From Rhynchopus sp. YZ270_cl-10 (lineage: Eukaryota; Euglenozoa; Diplonemea; Diplonemida; Diplonemidae): a stretch of 64,000 nt of DNA. Of the stretch, positions 20,961-31,889 are shown one piece after another. The translations under genes were made by a program, and so were the position numbers. Position 1 is the first letter of the stretch, and each line of letters opens with the position of its first letter. Where the stretch lies: NCBI GenBank assembly GCA_964035575.1, contig OZ037886.1, positions 186,001-250,000 on the forward strand, written 5' to 3'. The notes beneath the pieces were generated by a model. It did not search any database, had not been told where the DNA came from, and was given only the letters and a program-made list of their open reading frames with translations.

Positions 20961-21144
20961 TATGTCTCGTACTCATTAAGGGACCGTGGAGAGTGATGTC
21001 GACACTCACCCGGTGAGGTAGGTACTGTGCTGTGCTTGATGCTGACTATGACGGAAGAGGGGAGTATCTCGTACTCATTAAGGGACCGTGGAGAGTGATG
21101 TCTTCATTCACCCGGTGAGGTAGGTACTGTGCTGTGCTTGATGC
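20961..21144. repeat. tandem ~80-bp duplication upstream of copy 4
   Basis: Two near-identical copies (20961-21042 and 21065-21144) share TCGTACTCATTAAGGGACCG, GAGAGTGATGTC and CACCCGGTGAGGTAGGTAC. They sit about 140-320 bp upstream of the start of the minus-strand gene ending at 20825, so a promoter or 5' leader role is possible. Confidence 0.7.
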
Positions 21145-21602
21145 GAAAGGCTGCCTTAAAAAGATGGACTATTTTCTTTATTTTTTTCTCGTTCAGTTAA
21201 CCACTCACACCGAACTAAAAGGACCAAACAAAATACGGCCGAAAAATCGGTGCCTTCATTTTTTTTCAACAGAAGCGAAGATTAACAAGGAAACACTATT
21301 TTCCCTTTATCCTCCCTCTGAGGACTCTTTCTCAGCAAAAAGGGTCAGAAAATCACACACACACACAACTTGGGGCCATATTCTGCGCAAGAATTTACCC
21401 CTATTAGCTATTGACACACACACACACACAACACCCCTTCGCACAGAACTATAAAAAAAACCAAAACCAAAACCAAAATTGCCATACGCTAGACGAACAG
21501 AATACCTAAAAGAGGAACAAAGAGAATCAACAACTGTGGGCAACCCAACCCGGGGCAACTACACTACTCCAACAAATTTATCAAGACAAAAAAGAAGAAG
21601 TT

Positions 21603-21694
21603 GAAGATGAATACGTCGCATACACATCGGCCTAATAACATCCAAGGAAAAGGTGTCAGATGGGCATGAGCCTCTCGTGTCCTGGCCAGCCTTA
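21603..21694. repeat. F3 plus F1-like hairpins
   Basis: An F3 copy (GATGAATACG...CATACACATC) at 21603-21629 is followed at about 21653 by an F1-like hairpin with ATGAGCCTCTCGTGTCCTG. Confidence 0.45.
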
Positions 21695-21922
21695 AACATT
21701 GGTGAAGAGAAGGCACAACAAGAGATTGGTGTGGCCCGACGACCTCAAAATAGCAGAAAGTAGCTCCCTTCAGCCGCACCAAAAAAATCCAGATGCCCAG
21801 AATAGCAGAAAGTAGCAGAAAAACAGCACAAAAATAGCACCCCCTTTCAGCCACACCCGAGAAGGTACAACCACTGATGTGGGCACCGAAAAAAGTTGGA
21901 ATAAAAAAAAGAAGCAAGATTC

Positions 21923-21960
21923 TAAGATGACCCTAAGCCCCGCGTGATTAGTCCCCTTGA
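21923..21960. repeat. F1 hairpin element
   Basis: AAGATGACCCTAAGC, loop CCCGCGTG, then ATTAGTCCCCTT. The outer AAG/CTT pairing is kept. Confidence 0.6.
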
Positions 21961-22228
21961 AAAAAAAAAAAAACAAAAAAGAAAAGAAAAGAACAGCAAT
22001 GATATTTACAGTGCAGAACCCAAGGAAACGTGCACTAGTGCCAGCTCTCTCAACAGAGAGGGGGGGAGGGAGGGAGGGGTATTAAAAGAAAAGGTGGTCA
22101 AAACGAAAAATTGGTTGGTTCTCTCTGCATTGCTTTTGGCGCTTGCCTTTATTTTATTTTATTTTGCCGAAAAAAGCATTTTGGTTTGGTGGAGGGAGAG
22201 GGGGGGAATGAAGAAAAAAAAATTGACG

Positions 22229-22262
22229 TGAAATACAACAGCCCGCTCGTGACAGTACCTTA
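22229..22262. repeat. F2 hairpin element
   Basis: GTGAAATACAACAGCC, loop CGCTCGTG, then ACAGTACCTT. Confidence 0.55.
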
Positions 22263-22433
22263 AAAAAAAAAAACACAGGAAGAAAAATAGAAACGTGACT
22301 TCAGGATATGGTGTATTCAGTCGTTTCTCTTCCCTGTCGACAATAATTCGGTATTTTAAAAATAAATGCTAAAGCAGCTCTGCACCTTGCTTTTGGTGCA
22401 GGGGTTTTCTCTGTGGTGCGAACAGGAAAAGGT

Positions 22434-22586
22434 GTGATCATAAGTCCTTTGTGCTTTAGTCGAGTAGAAAAGAACAAAAAGAAAAACTAGAAACGGATCG
22501 TGCTTCTCGTGGAGCACATCTCGGAATAAAAGAAAGATTTTTTTTAAATGGTAAGATGATCAACCTCGGAATGTTGATTCACCTTT
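22434..22586. repeat. two F1-like hairpins, one with replaced inner stem
   Basis: The second copy (22552-22586) has inner stem TCAAC/GTTGA where most have CTAAGC/GCTTAG; all inner pairs differ yet pairing holds, and the outer AAGATGA and TTCACCTTT are recognisable. Confidence 0.55.
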
Positions 22587-22837
22587 GAAAAAATGAGCAA
22601 TCCCACAGGGCAGAAGGTTATTCAAAGAAGATGGCATCGTTACACCACCTGCATAACCGTTTTTATGCTGAGTAGTAATAAAGTGATTGAAAAATAAAAA
22701 AATAAAAAAAAATTCGTTCAAAAAAAGAATTGACAGAGTTGTTCAGTAACATCTCCTCTTGATTGAAGTACATTTGTACTTCTTGGTTTCTTTTTTTTTT
22801 TGGGGTGTGTTAAATGCGGGGGGAAGAGCACAGTGCC

Positions 22838-22926
22838 ATTTTGTCGTTCCCGCACTTCCCCTTCTTGTTGTTTGATGCGTTGAGTGAACGACATGGCACT
22901 TTCCGCCCACAAAGTAGTATGCGTAA
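22838..22926. repeat. dispersed repeat, shorter copy
   Basis: Partner of 8447-8596, lacking its central insertion. Inverted ends: GTGCCATTTTGTCGTTC and GAACGACATGGCAC. Confidence 0.6.
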
Positions 22927-23014
22927 AAAAGGGAGGAAAGAAAAAGCTTATAATTCTGTGGTGTTCGTGACCCCCCCGCTATGTAGCAGCACCTTCGAAG
23001 TAGTGGTGGTAAAT

Positions 23015-23362
23015 TCACGCATAAGATGAACCTAAGCCTCTCGTACTTAGTCTGATTAGATTATTCTTTGGTTTATTCATCAGTCATTCGTTTTTTGTGT
23101 GTTATTGCTACTCGTGGGTGGCAATTTGCTGTAAGGAAGTCTTGGGGGGAAACAGGGGGTCTCAATTCACGCATAAGATGACCCTAAGTCTCTCGGTACT
23201 TAGTCTGATTAGATTATTCTTTGGTTTATTCATCAGTCATTCGTTTTTTGTGTGTTATTGCTACTCGTGGGTGGCAATTTGCTGTAAGGAAGTCTTGGGG
23301 GGAAACAGGGGGTCTCAATTCACGCATAAGATGACCCTAAGTCTCTCGGTACTTAGTCACCT
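23015..23362. repeat. tandem ~148-bp duplication carrying F1 hairpins
   Basis: Two full units and a partial third begin ATTCACGCATAAGATGA and end with GGAAACAGGGGGTCTCA. Each begins with an F1 hairpin. Unit 1 has CTAAGC facing ACTTAG; units 2 and 3 have CTAAGT/ACTTAG, which restores full pairing. Confidence 0.8.
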
Positions 23363-24261
23363 AAAAAATTATGAGAAATTGACCTTCAGGATATGGTGGG
23401 TAAAATAAGAAAAGGGGGAAAAGGGTTTTCCCTCTTATCCCCAAAACCGCGATTCGCCAAGTGTGTTTCTGTTCCATCCACTCATCCCATTGTTTATGTT
23501 CTTTCTTTTTCTCCAGGAAACAAGGAAAGTTTATGTTGATTCGTTCAAAAAATAATGAAAAGACCAAAAAAACAAAACAAAAAAAAACCGCGTCCATTAT
23601 TTGCTGTTTTTTGTTGTAGACTCCAAAGGGGGGTCTCCCTTACCAAAAGGGCAGTCTCTCTCCTTTTGCTTGCCAAAGAAAGCATGGGCTTACCAGCTAG
23701 TTTAGGTGAGGACACCAACCCATGCCCTCTAAAGCAATCAAAAGATCTGACTAAAAACAAAACAAAAAAAAGGGGGGGGGGGGTTTGCAAAACACGGTGC
23801 TCAGTCACGTGAAAAAATCTGGTAAGACGAATGTACCCCCTGCACACACAACCAAAAAAAAAGGGGGGGAAAGGAAGGAAAGAAAGAGAGAGATGAAATA
23901 GTGAACCTTTCGTAATGTGATCGAAACTCTTTTGCTATTTTTCTTGTGTGTCACGGCAGCGTGTGTGTGTGTGGAAGAAGGGAAATTGGGGTGTAGAAAG
24001 CCACTCCGAACAAAGCACCCGAGACTTCAGGTGAGGGGATGTTCCAGTAGTGAAAAAAAGGGGAGGGAATGGGGAGATTGATTACAGAAGGAAAAAAAAA
24101 AGGGGTTCGCCAAAAATACACTTTTTTGATTATTAATTAAACAGTTGCGCTTGGGATGTTCCACAGATTTGGTCAAAAATTTGCATCGGGTACTATTTTA
24201 CTCGTGTGAGAGAGTGGGACCCCAAAATCCAAAAAAAAAAAAAAAAAAAAATGTCAGCGAC

Positions 24262-25138
24262 CAGAGCTCGCGCTAAAGTCCATCCCTCATCCCGGGATTT
24301 TTGGGGGTTTTGGTAGGAACGTTTTTTTTTTGCAGTACGGGGATTTCATTAAGAAACCAGAAGTTCTAATATTGTTGAGTAAGACCACCACATAGTGGAC
24401 TTGCATATACATGTGACCCCGCCGTGGAACGCAATTGGCTCGGAAAGTCAAAAGAAAGAGGAGAAAAAAGAAAAGGAAAAAAAAAAAAAAAGGTTGGTTA
24501 CCGTGCGCCTGCGGCGCTGCCTGTTCCCTTCCAGTTTCTACAGGCAAACACTTGCCCCCTTTACCTTACACTGACGGGTTTTGACCAAAACCAAGAACTT
24601 GTCCATTTCGGCAAATTGACCCCACCACAGAACGGACGAATTCCGGAAATGCAAATGCCGGTGTTTTCGCGCATTTTCATGTTGCAAGACGTCAGGATCA
24701 GGGAGAGAAAATCTGGTTGTGGGATTTACATTGGCCCTCTTTACCCACATGGATTTTGACCAAAACCAAAAAAAATGGCCATTTCGGCAAAGTGACCCCA
24801 CCACAGCGCGGACGGATTCCGGAAATTCCAATCGCGGTATGTTTTGGGGCTGAAAACCCACTGATTTTCAGGAGAAAAATTGCTTCCAAATCTCGGAATT
24901 TTCCGAATTTTCCTGAAAATGACCCTTGTTTACGAGTATGGGTTCATATTTTGCGAAAATTTAAGTCACTAAAATTTTGTCCATTTTTCCGTATATACCC
25001 CACCACAAGCCGGGATTGGCCCGGAAATGCCACAAAACGGGGTTTCCGGGCCTCCCCAGCTAACCTTTTCAAGGAACGTTTTTCCGTACCCGAAATCCAT
25101 TTTTTCCCCATTTTTCCCCATAATTAGCGCGACCACTG
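24262..25138. mobile_element. hAT-like non-autonomous element, copy A
   Basis: 877 bp. It starts CAGAGCTCGCGCTAA and ends with the inverted TTAGCGCGACCACTG. A perfect 8-bp duplication TCAGCGAC flanks it (24254-24261 and 25139-25146). CAG/CTG termini plus 8-bp duplications are hallmarks of the hAT superfamily. The interior holds about three diverged repeats around TTGACCCCACCACAG, spaced some 170-190 bp. No transposase frame is present. Confidence 0.85.
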
Positions 25139-25265
25139 TCAGCGACAATGTATGGTATTTATTGGATTTCGTGAACCTTCTTTTAAAACTGTCATCAAAA
25201 TCAATGAAAAAAAAAAAACATACATTGAACCCCCGGGAGTTCAATGTATGGGGAAAAAAGAAAAG

Positions 25266-25309
25266 TTTATAAGATGATCCTAAGCCTCTCGTGCTTAATC
25301 TCCTTATAA
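25266..25309. repeat. F1 hairpin element, long outer stem
   Basis: TTTATAAG at the left faces CTTATAAA at the right, extending the outer stem beyond the usual length; the inner side reads CCTAAGC, CTCTCGT, GCTTAA. Confidence 0.7.
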
Positions 25310-26194
25310 AGAGGGGGAAAAAACGGGGGAAAAGAGTAGTTGAAACGTGTTAAAAAAGCGTCTCAGATCTGAAGCCTCTGCGTCATCTGAGCCACCCCCC
25401 GCCCCCAAAAAAAGAATTTTGTTTTCGGGCACTTACACCCTAAACCATAAAGGGTGAATAACGCCTGCACCTGACACCTCAGGGTGGATGCAGGCACGGT
25501 GCAAAAAAAAGTACGTTGCAGAGAGAGTGTTTCGTTCACTTCTTCACTTTACCACTGGGCAACAAAGAGCGTGAGAAAAATTGTGAGAAGAGCGTTGGAC
25601 AGGTTGTAATTTTTGTGCCAGATTCCTCCCCAAAAAGGCGAGGGTTGTTTTTTTTTTTTTTTTGTGCCGACAATCGCCGAAGTACCCACCTTTGGTGCTA
25701 GAGGGGGAGTTTCTTATGTATCAACAATCACCCTCATCTAAGAGGGTTCTGAGCACTCAAAAATGTCGAGAAAAATTTTTTTCCTTCATCCACCTCTTTA
25801 AATTTACCCTGCAAAGCAGAAACAAGGGGACAAAAAAAAAAGGGGGAATACGATTTGAAATACAAAGCCCTCTCGTAAAATGTACACTGAGAGAAAACAA
25901 GAATAAAATAAGGGGTAGTGTTTTCGTTACAAATGCGTGGCTTCAAAGCTACGCAGTTTTTCCTTAAGGTAGAGAAAAAGGTGAACCTACGTGTCACCCT
26001 TTGCAACTCACATACCCCACCCCACCCCATCCCTCCCATCCTTTTTCTTGATAATCTGATGACCGCAAAGTCAGCACGCAAAAGGTAGTCTGCAACCGGG
26101 TCTTTCGTCCCCGAGTAGCGCCTTTTTTTTTTACGCATCCTTTTTTGCTGTCTCAACACACCCAGGAGGATTATCTTACTGAAAACGCCCTAAT

Positions 26195-26335
26195 AGTCAG
26201 ACACTGACTGATCCATCAGGATGAAAGGAAGAGTATATGAAAGAGAAGGTGAAAGGTGCAAAACGTCTTACCGTTCATCGGCGGACGCAGGGCACTGGTT
26301 CTCCGCGAGGTTATCGAACCCCCAGAGAGCACTTC
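26195..26335. repeat. F5-like fragment and F4 element
   Basis: An F5-like fragment (CAGACACTGACTGATCC) is followed at about 26240 by an F4 copy with GGACGCAGGGCACTG and, at about 26308, GGTTATCGAACCCCC, the T-arm-like hairpin seen in two other F4 copies. Confidence 0.5.
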
Positions 26336-26382
26336 ATAGGCATGCATGCGTATGCCGTATGAAATAAGAACAAAATGGTTTT

Positions 26383-26640
26383 GTAAGATGATCCACATCG
26401 CTTTTAGCCACCTCTAAAAATAGTGACTCTGATAGGTAAGTAAAAGGGGGAAAAAAAAAGGTTTTGGTTGCTCAATTACCCTGTTTGGAGTGGGGTGATT
26501 AGTGACCATATCCTGAGGGGCTATTTTCTCCTTTTAAGCTACGCTTTTGTAGGTGAAATTGAAAATACAAAGCCCTCTCGTGAACAGTGTACCTTTGGTA
26601 CAATGACCCGGCTGTACCTGGGGGGTGAACCCCAACCACG
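26383..26640. repeat. F1-like hairpin, then full F2 element
   Basis: F1-like at 26383-26413. F2 at about 26563-26640: GAAAATACAAAGCCCTCTCG, AACAGTGTACC, a second hairpin with GGTACA facing TGTACC, then GGGGTGAACCCC. Three stems in a row make the F2 plan clear. Confidence 0.65.
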
Positions 26641-26768
26641 CACAGACTTTTATATAGGGGGTCAGAACTGAGGGCAATCCAGGCCTAATGCTAACTTTGG
26701 GGGAGGGGGGGAAAAAGCGAACCGACGGAAAAAAAAAAAAAACGAAAAAAAAAATTTCCCTCCGGGAA

Positions 26769-27646
26769 CAGAGCTCGCGCTAAAGTCCATCCCTCATCCC
26801 GGGATTTTTGGGGGTTTTGGTAGGAACGTTTTTTTTTTGCAGTACGGGGATTTCATTAAGAAACCAGAAGTTCTAATATTGTTGAGTAAGACCACCACAT
26901 AGTGGACTTGCATATACATGTGACCCCGCCGTGGAACGCAATTGGCTCGGAAAGTCAAAAGAAAGAGGAGAAAAAAGAAAAGGAAAAAAAAAAAAAAAAA
27001 GTTGGTTACCGTGCGCCTGCGGCGCTGCCTGTTCCCTTCCAGTTTCTACAGGCAAACACTTGCCCCCTTTACCTTACACTTACGGGTTTTGACCAAAACC
27101 AAGAACTTGTCCATTTCGGCAAATTGACCCCACCACAGAACGGACGAATTCCGGAAATGCAAATGCCGGTGTTTTCGCGCATTTTCATGTTGCAAGACGT
27201 CAGGATCAGGGAGAGAAAATCTGGTTGTGGGATTTACATTGGCCCTCTTTACCCTACATGGATTTTGACCAAAACCAAAAAATTGGCCATTTCGGCAAAG
27301 TGACCCCACCACAGCGCGGACGGATTCCGGAAATTCCAATCGCGGTATGTTTTGAGGCTGAAAACCCACTGATTTTCAGGAGAAAAATTGCTTCCAAATC
27401 TCGGAATTTTCCGAATTTTCCTGAAAATGACCCTTGTTTACGAGTATGGGTTCATATTTTGCGAAAATTTAAGTCACTAAAATTTTGTCCATTTTTCCGT
27501 ATATACCCCACCACAAGCCGGGATTGGCCCGGAAATGCCACAAAACGGGGTTTCCGGGCCTCCCCAGCTAACCTTTTCAAGGAACGTTTTTCCGTACCCG
27601 AAATCCATTTTTCCCCCATTTTTTCCCATAATTAGCGCGACCACTG
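26769..27646. mobile_element. hAT-like non-autonomous element, copy B
   Basis: 878 bp, nearly identical to copy A by eye, with its own perfect 8-bp flanking duplication TCCGGGAA (26761-26768 and 27647-27654). Different flanks and different duplications show two independent insertions, not one large duplication. Confidence 0.85.
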
Positions 27647-27925
27647 TCCGGGAAGGGGTCCAGGGTTTTCGCTTATCTTCATGAAAAAAAATTTTCCCCA
27701 AAATCGTGAAGATATGTCCAAAAAGGGGTCAAAAAAATTTTTTTCGCTCTCCGCGCGAAAAGGTCCGTTCATTTCGCGTAAATACGTGATGACGTGAGAT
27801 GGTAACGTACATCAAGAACCAAACCAACCCTTTTCTCACGTTTTTCCACGTCAAGCCCTCGCATTAGGTTCTCTCTAGTGAACGAAACCTTCCCTCAGGA
27901 CAAGAAGAAACGGCGGTTGATATCA

Positions 27926-28858
27926 AAACTTTCTGGCGAAGCCACGGTACGCAACATTTCAAAATTTGTGACCTAAAACCGAACATTTTTACAGCCAAAC
28001 TATGGTAGAGGTCTGTGGGCTGCCAGTTTTTGAGCTGCGCCGCAGGCGCACGGTAGGCTACTTTTTTAATGCCGGCAAGGGGGTGCATCATTGAGTCCCT
28101 GAAACAAGTCTCCATCGTCACCGCCACCGCCATCGCAATCGCCATCTTCGCTTTCCTCTTTAACATCAACAGATGCAACACTGCTCTCTGTATCTTCAGA
28201 GATTAGAACTTCTCCAACACTCGATGTCTCGTCGACTGACCTCCTCCTCGAACCCAGTGGTGGGGGCCGCAGTATGCACTGTTGTGTCCTTCTTTTAATC
28301 TCCCTTCCTCCTGAAGATGCGGGCGCAGGTGCCCACATCTCCAGGACCAAGGTACCCACGGCATACCACAGGCAGAGAACCCCCCATCCCAAAAAACCCC
28401 CATTTTTAAGGGTGAACCGACGAACCAACGGATAAATAAAAAAAATAATAAATAAAAGTGAACCGACGAACCAACGGTTAGCATTAGGCCTGGGGCAATC
28501 CTCAGTTATTGAAAAAAAAAAAAAAAATCCCCTTTTCGGACCTAAAAAAAAAATTTTTTTTTTTTGGCGTTTTACTGGCTTAGAACACGACTCGTGACGT
28601 AGGAACCCGCCACAACAGGAAAAAAACACAAAATGCCAAAGAAATACGTACCGAAGAAACCACAGCCCGGGCAAATGGAAGGACGGCCCGGTGGCAAAAG
28701 GAAACATACAGCATGGCGAAAGAAAAAGTAGCGTACTGTGCGCCTGCGGCGCAAGATTGCAACCACCCTCCCATGACATAGTTTGGTTGTAAATATGTGC
28801 AATTTTAAGGGAATTTTTTTGAAATGTTGCGTACCGTGGCTTCGCCAGAAACTTTCGT
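27926..28858. mobile_element. DNA element with ~35-bp inverted ends
   Basis: TTTCTGGCGAAGCCACGGTA...CAACATTT at the left is repeated inverted near 28818-28852, and once more, inverted, at about 28944-28972. On the minus strand between 28066 and about 28330 an acidic coding-like stretch (SVDETSSVGEVLISEDTES, then Asp/Gly-rich, ending APPCRH) survives; upstream of it the frame runs through low-complexity DNA. GTGAACCGACGAACCAACGG occurs twice inside. No target duplication could be fixed. Confidence 0.6.
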
Positions 28859-29060
28859 TTTAGCAAAATACCTAAGTAAAATTTACGGAAACTGACGATA
28901 ATTACTAACGTCAGTGCCATTTTATGTCAACATTTTTTAAAAATGTTGCGTACCGTGGCTTCGCCAGGAATTGACGCTATATAAGCCCCTGCTCCTGAAT
29001 AAAAAAATCTTCATGGAGCTTTTCTAGTCGATCTAGATAGGCGACTGTCACAGATCATCA

Positions 29061-29198
29061 TCACCATAGGTGAGGTTCGAGTGCACGATTCTTTCGTGAC
29101 ACACATTCTTGGATGATCTCCCCTAGGAGATTGTCCGGCAGTTCGTTGGGAATCGGATAATCCCTTTCCATTATGCGAAGGATGTCTTCGACTTGACG
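29061..29198 (-). pseudogene. short coding-like fragment
   Basis: A 45-codon open stretch bounded by stops, with natural composition (DILRIMERDYPIPNELPDN, then GEIIQECVSRKNRALEPHLW). No family recognised. It lies beside the third inverted-end copy of the neighbouring DNA element and is probably a transposon remnant. Confidence 0.3.
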
Positions 29199-29683
29199 TT
29201 ACGTGTGGGTAGCATCCATTTTTTAGGGCTGTTAGGGTAGTAATTTTCCGCGCGCAGCGCGGAAAATTTTTTTCAAAGCACATTTTCCGTTTCCCTTATT
29301 TTTTTTTGGACCTAGAACCCTGACTGAAACGATCGAAACAACTTTGATTTTGGGTGGGTGGGTGAGAAAAAATGAATCCTCAGTTTTTGCCCCTGTTCAG
29401 GAAAAAATTCCTATATAAAACCCTGACCACGCAGTCCAAAAAAAAAAAAAATCTAAAAAAGAACGCACCGCCAATTCAATTAAACCCTTCTGATACGTTC
29501 AACACTAATATACTACCATTACCTATTACTCTTCCCCCCCCCCCCCCCCCCCGATAATCCGTTGATTCAGTGACACCATGGACCATAAGGCCATTTTTTT
29601 TTCATCAACGAATTAAAACTCCCCCAACAGCTTTCCCCTTTTGAAGCAAAAAGCCTCTGGGAAAAGGTTTTTTTTTTGCCTTT

Positions 29684-31078
29684 TTACCCTTCGAAATATG
29701 CAGAATTGTACAGCAAATCGGACCCGAAGGGACCATCTTCGCAGTCGTCTCGGACGATGTGTATTCTGGTTCTGCTTGGGAGTTTCGGCTTTGTGCGTGA
29801 GTAGACTGTGCTGAGGGCACCGAGGACAGAGGGGTCAAAGTCATTTTCTACAGTGAAGAGGTGGACGTGGTCGTTTCCGTTGTGCACGCTGCGGGAGGAG
29901 TGGACAACCAACGGAGAAGCAAACCCGCGGGACAGCTCGGCATACACTGATTTTAACTTCCTTTTCGCGACATTCGGATCGAACTTCATGCAGGTCTCGC
30001 AGGACTCCGTTGTGTGTGCTTTGCACTTCATTTCATCGGCGCCTTCGCTTTCAATTTGGACACCTTCACTCGAATATCTACAGTCCTCCTCCGAAGACGA
30101 CTCCTTTCGTGCTTGAGCATGCGCCCTCCGCTGCCTCCTCGACAACGCACCAACTGAGACCAACGCTGACACCGCAGCCACCGCGACAAATGCGATTGGC
30201 CAGACCCATGCCGGAATTCCTTCGTCCTTCTCCTCTATTGCTGCGAGAGGGCGAGACGGGCCGGGGGTGCTGATAGGGGGGAGCGGTGGGGGTGCGTGGG
30301 TGCGTGGAGCCTGGGTGGTTCTGACATCTCTGCCAAAGGTGGTGAAGCGGCGAATGAGATCGGATACGTCTGTCGCAACAGCACGGCAGTCAGGGTTGTC
30401 ACGGAATGACGCAGGTTTGGGCCACGAAGCACACCCAGCCTCCACCCCAGGAAGCGACCCCCTCGGTGACGGCAACGAAAAATCCACCATCCACGCCTCC
30501 CCACCGCACCCCATCCCCTTGGAATCCGCAGCACTCAGCTCAAATCTATCCCTCGACACCCACCTCCCAATCGCCACAGCGACCCCCGAAAGGAACAACA
30601 CATCCGTCCGAATTTCCGCCACCCCATTTACCAATGCCAACTCCACCTTGGTGGCTTGCTCCAAAGAACATACCGGGGTTTCACAAAGAAAACCCCTCGC
30701 TGTGGTGCAGTCCCCGGTCACGAAGGAGGCAAGACAGGCGTCGTGTGGGGTGAAGAGGTTGGGGAGCGTGAGGAGGGTTTCGGTTTGAGTAGTGTTGAGA
30801 GGGGTTGAGTCCGACCAGGTCCATGCGTTTGCTGCATGGCGTCCTCCGACCCAACTAAAGTCTGTGTAGGTCTTCAGAATGTAGTCGCTATTCTCTGGAG
30901 TGATTTTCGCTAGGTGGCCACCAACCGCCCTGCACACCGACTCAGCGCTGTACCAATCAAGGCGTTGCCCCTCTCCGTCGAAGTTGCGGTAACAGCGTGC
31001 GTGAATACCGTCTCCATGCTCCTCCCAGTCCTCCTGGCAAGCAGAAAGCGCAGAGAGCAGCACCACAATGGAAAGCAT
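29684..31078 (-). CDS. C-type-lectin-like single-pass membrane protein, copy 5
   Basis: 464 residues: signal peptide (MLSIVVLLSALSACQ), lectin-like domain (SWVGGRH, WTWSDSTPLN, closing CTTARGFLCE), second outer domain (VAIGRWVSRDRFELSAADS), Pro-rich stalk, membrane helix (WVWPIAFVAVAAVSALVSVG), then a tail with SCETC, NGNDHVHLF and LGALSTVYSRTKPKLPSRTR. The Cys of the CEH cluster is missing (SVHNGNDH), so the tail's essential part is more likely the DH-H-F/LSTVYSRTKP block than a Cys/His metal site. The start at 31078 gives a good signal peptide; the frame runs further upstream into an F2 element, which argues against an earlier start. Confidence 0.85.
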   Translation of the reverse strand: MLSIVVLLSALSACQEDWEEHGDGIHARCYRNFDGEGQRLDWYSAESVCRAVGGHLAKITPENSDYILKTYTDFSWVGGRHAANAWTWSDSTPLNTTQTETLLTLPNLFTPHDACLASFVTGDCTTARGFLCETPVCSLEQATKVELALVNGVAEIRTDVLFLSGVAVAIGRWVSRDRFELSAADSKGMGCGGEAWMVDFSLPSPRGSLPGVEAGCASWPKPASFRDNPDCRAVATDVSDLIRRFTTFGRDVRTTQAPRTHAPPPLPPISTPGPSRPLAAIEEKDEGIPAWVWPIAFVAVAAVSALVSVGALSRRQRRAHAQARKESSSEEDCRYSSEGVQIESEGADEMKCKAHTTESCETCMKFDPNVAKRKLKSVYAELSRGFASPLVVHSSRSVHNGNDHVHLFTVENDFDPSVLGALSTVYSRTKPKLPSRTRIHIVRDDCEDGPFGSDLLYNSAYFEG

Positions 31079-31119
31079 TATGTATCTATCTTTCCCCCCC
31101 CGCTTTTGAGAATGTGAAG

Positions 31120-31195
31120 TTAATTTTGAAATACAAAACAGCCCTCTCGTGAAACAGTGCGTCGGTGGACCCCAATCCATTTTGTGGTTTACATA
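31120..31195. repeat. F2 element just upstream of lectin-like copy 5
   Basis: TTGAAATACAAAACAGCCC, loop CTCTCGTG, then the TCCATTTTGTGGTTTACAT tail seen in other long F2 copies. It would lie in the 5' leader of the minus-strand gene starting at 31078. Confidence 0.6.
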
Positions 31196-31284
31196 AGAGG
31201 GAGAGAAATTTTCCTTTTTTTTTTTGAATAGCTACCATCCCGCCCCCCAATCCCGGAAAAAAAAACCCCCAAAAAAAAAAAATG

Positions 31285-31596
31285 TTATTGTGTCCATTTG
31301 AGCTTTCCCACCGCCATGCCAGTTCCCTTCTTTTCAACAAAGAGGCAGTTTCTTTGTACGATTGGGTCAAAGGCGACCTGGCTTCGTTTTTCGGGGCGCG
31401 TTGCGGTGTGTCGCTTGGAGGGGGTGTGGTACCAAGGGTGGCCTGCAGAGGAGACCATCTTTGCGTGGACGAGGGTTTTCTTGTCGCTGTAAATGAACTT
31501 CGCGTACTTCTTCATGTTCAGCGCGGTGTGTCCATTGCCGAACTCATTCCGAAACTTCGGCCAATGATACAACAGCGCCCCTGTATGCCTCAACAT
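31285..31596 (-). CDS. mitochondrial ribosomal protein bL33m
   Basis: 103 residues. The block KTLVHAKMVSSAGHPWYHTP, then RPEKRSQVAFDPIVQRNCLF and VEKKG, lines up with bacterial and mitochondrial L33 (KxxLVSSAGTG, the FDPVV motif, the LFVEKK of animal MRPL33). L33 is a small protein of the large ribosomal subunit. The first 27 residues precede a second Met (codon at 31515) and could be a mitochondrial presequence; starting at Met28 would give a 76-residue protein nearer the family's usual size. The Cys pairs of zinc-binding L33 forms are absent. Unlike the lectin-like neighbours it is intronless housekeeping. It is the main evidence for a translating mitochondrion. Confidence 0.85.
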   Translation of the reverse strand: MLRHTGALLYHWPKFRNEFGNGHTALNMKKYAKFIYSDKKTLVHAKMVSSAGHPWYHTPSKRHTATRPEKRSQVAFDPIVQRNCLFVEKKGTGMAVGKLKWTQ

Positions 31597-31799
31597 TGTA
31601 GAAGACCCCCCCCTCTCCGTTAATACCTCCTGTGAAACGTGAAGTGGTGTGGCTGAAGGGGGGAGGGGGTGCGATAAAGTGTGATAAAGTGTGCCAAAGT
31701 GCTATTTTGGAGTCGTCAGCCACATCATGAAGAGCGTGTTAGGGGTTTTTATGAAGTTTTTTTTTGATTATTAGAGTAGTTTTCGCTTGTACTCTAGAA

Positions 31800-31885
31800 A
31801 GGGTGGGGTGGAAATAGAAACTTAACACTCATCAGATAAAACCCATGGGAGACAGGTTGTGGTGAAATGCACACACCTTGACATA
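31800..31885. repeat. F6 element
   Basis: AACACTCATCAGATAAAACC, CATGGGAGACAGGTTGTG and AATGCACACACCTTG match the copy at 48017-48095. Both copies lie upstream of minus-strand genes (bL33m here). Confidence 0.6.
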
Positions 31886-31889
31886 TTTG

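Noticed and set aside
28340-28920. N-terminal part of the 284-codon minus-strand frame
   Set aside because: It translates poly-A/T runs and the element's inverted end; only the acidic C-terminal part looks coding.
31800-31885. Hammerhead ribozyme or C/D-box small nucleolar RNA in F6 (CTGATGAG on the minus strand)
   Set aside because: The hammerhead GAAA half is missing and no paired box D with a terminal stem was found.
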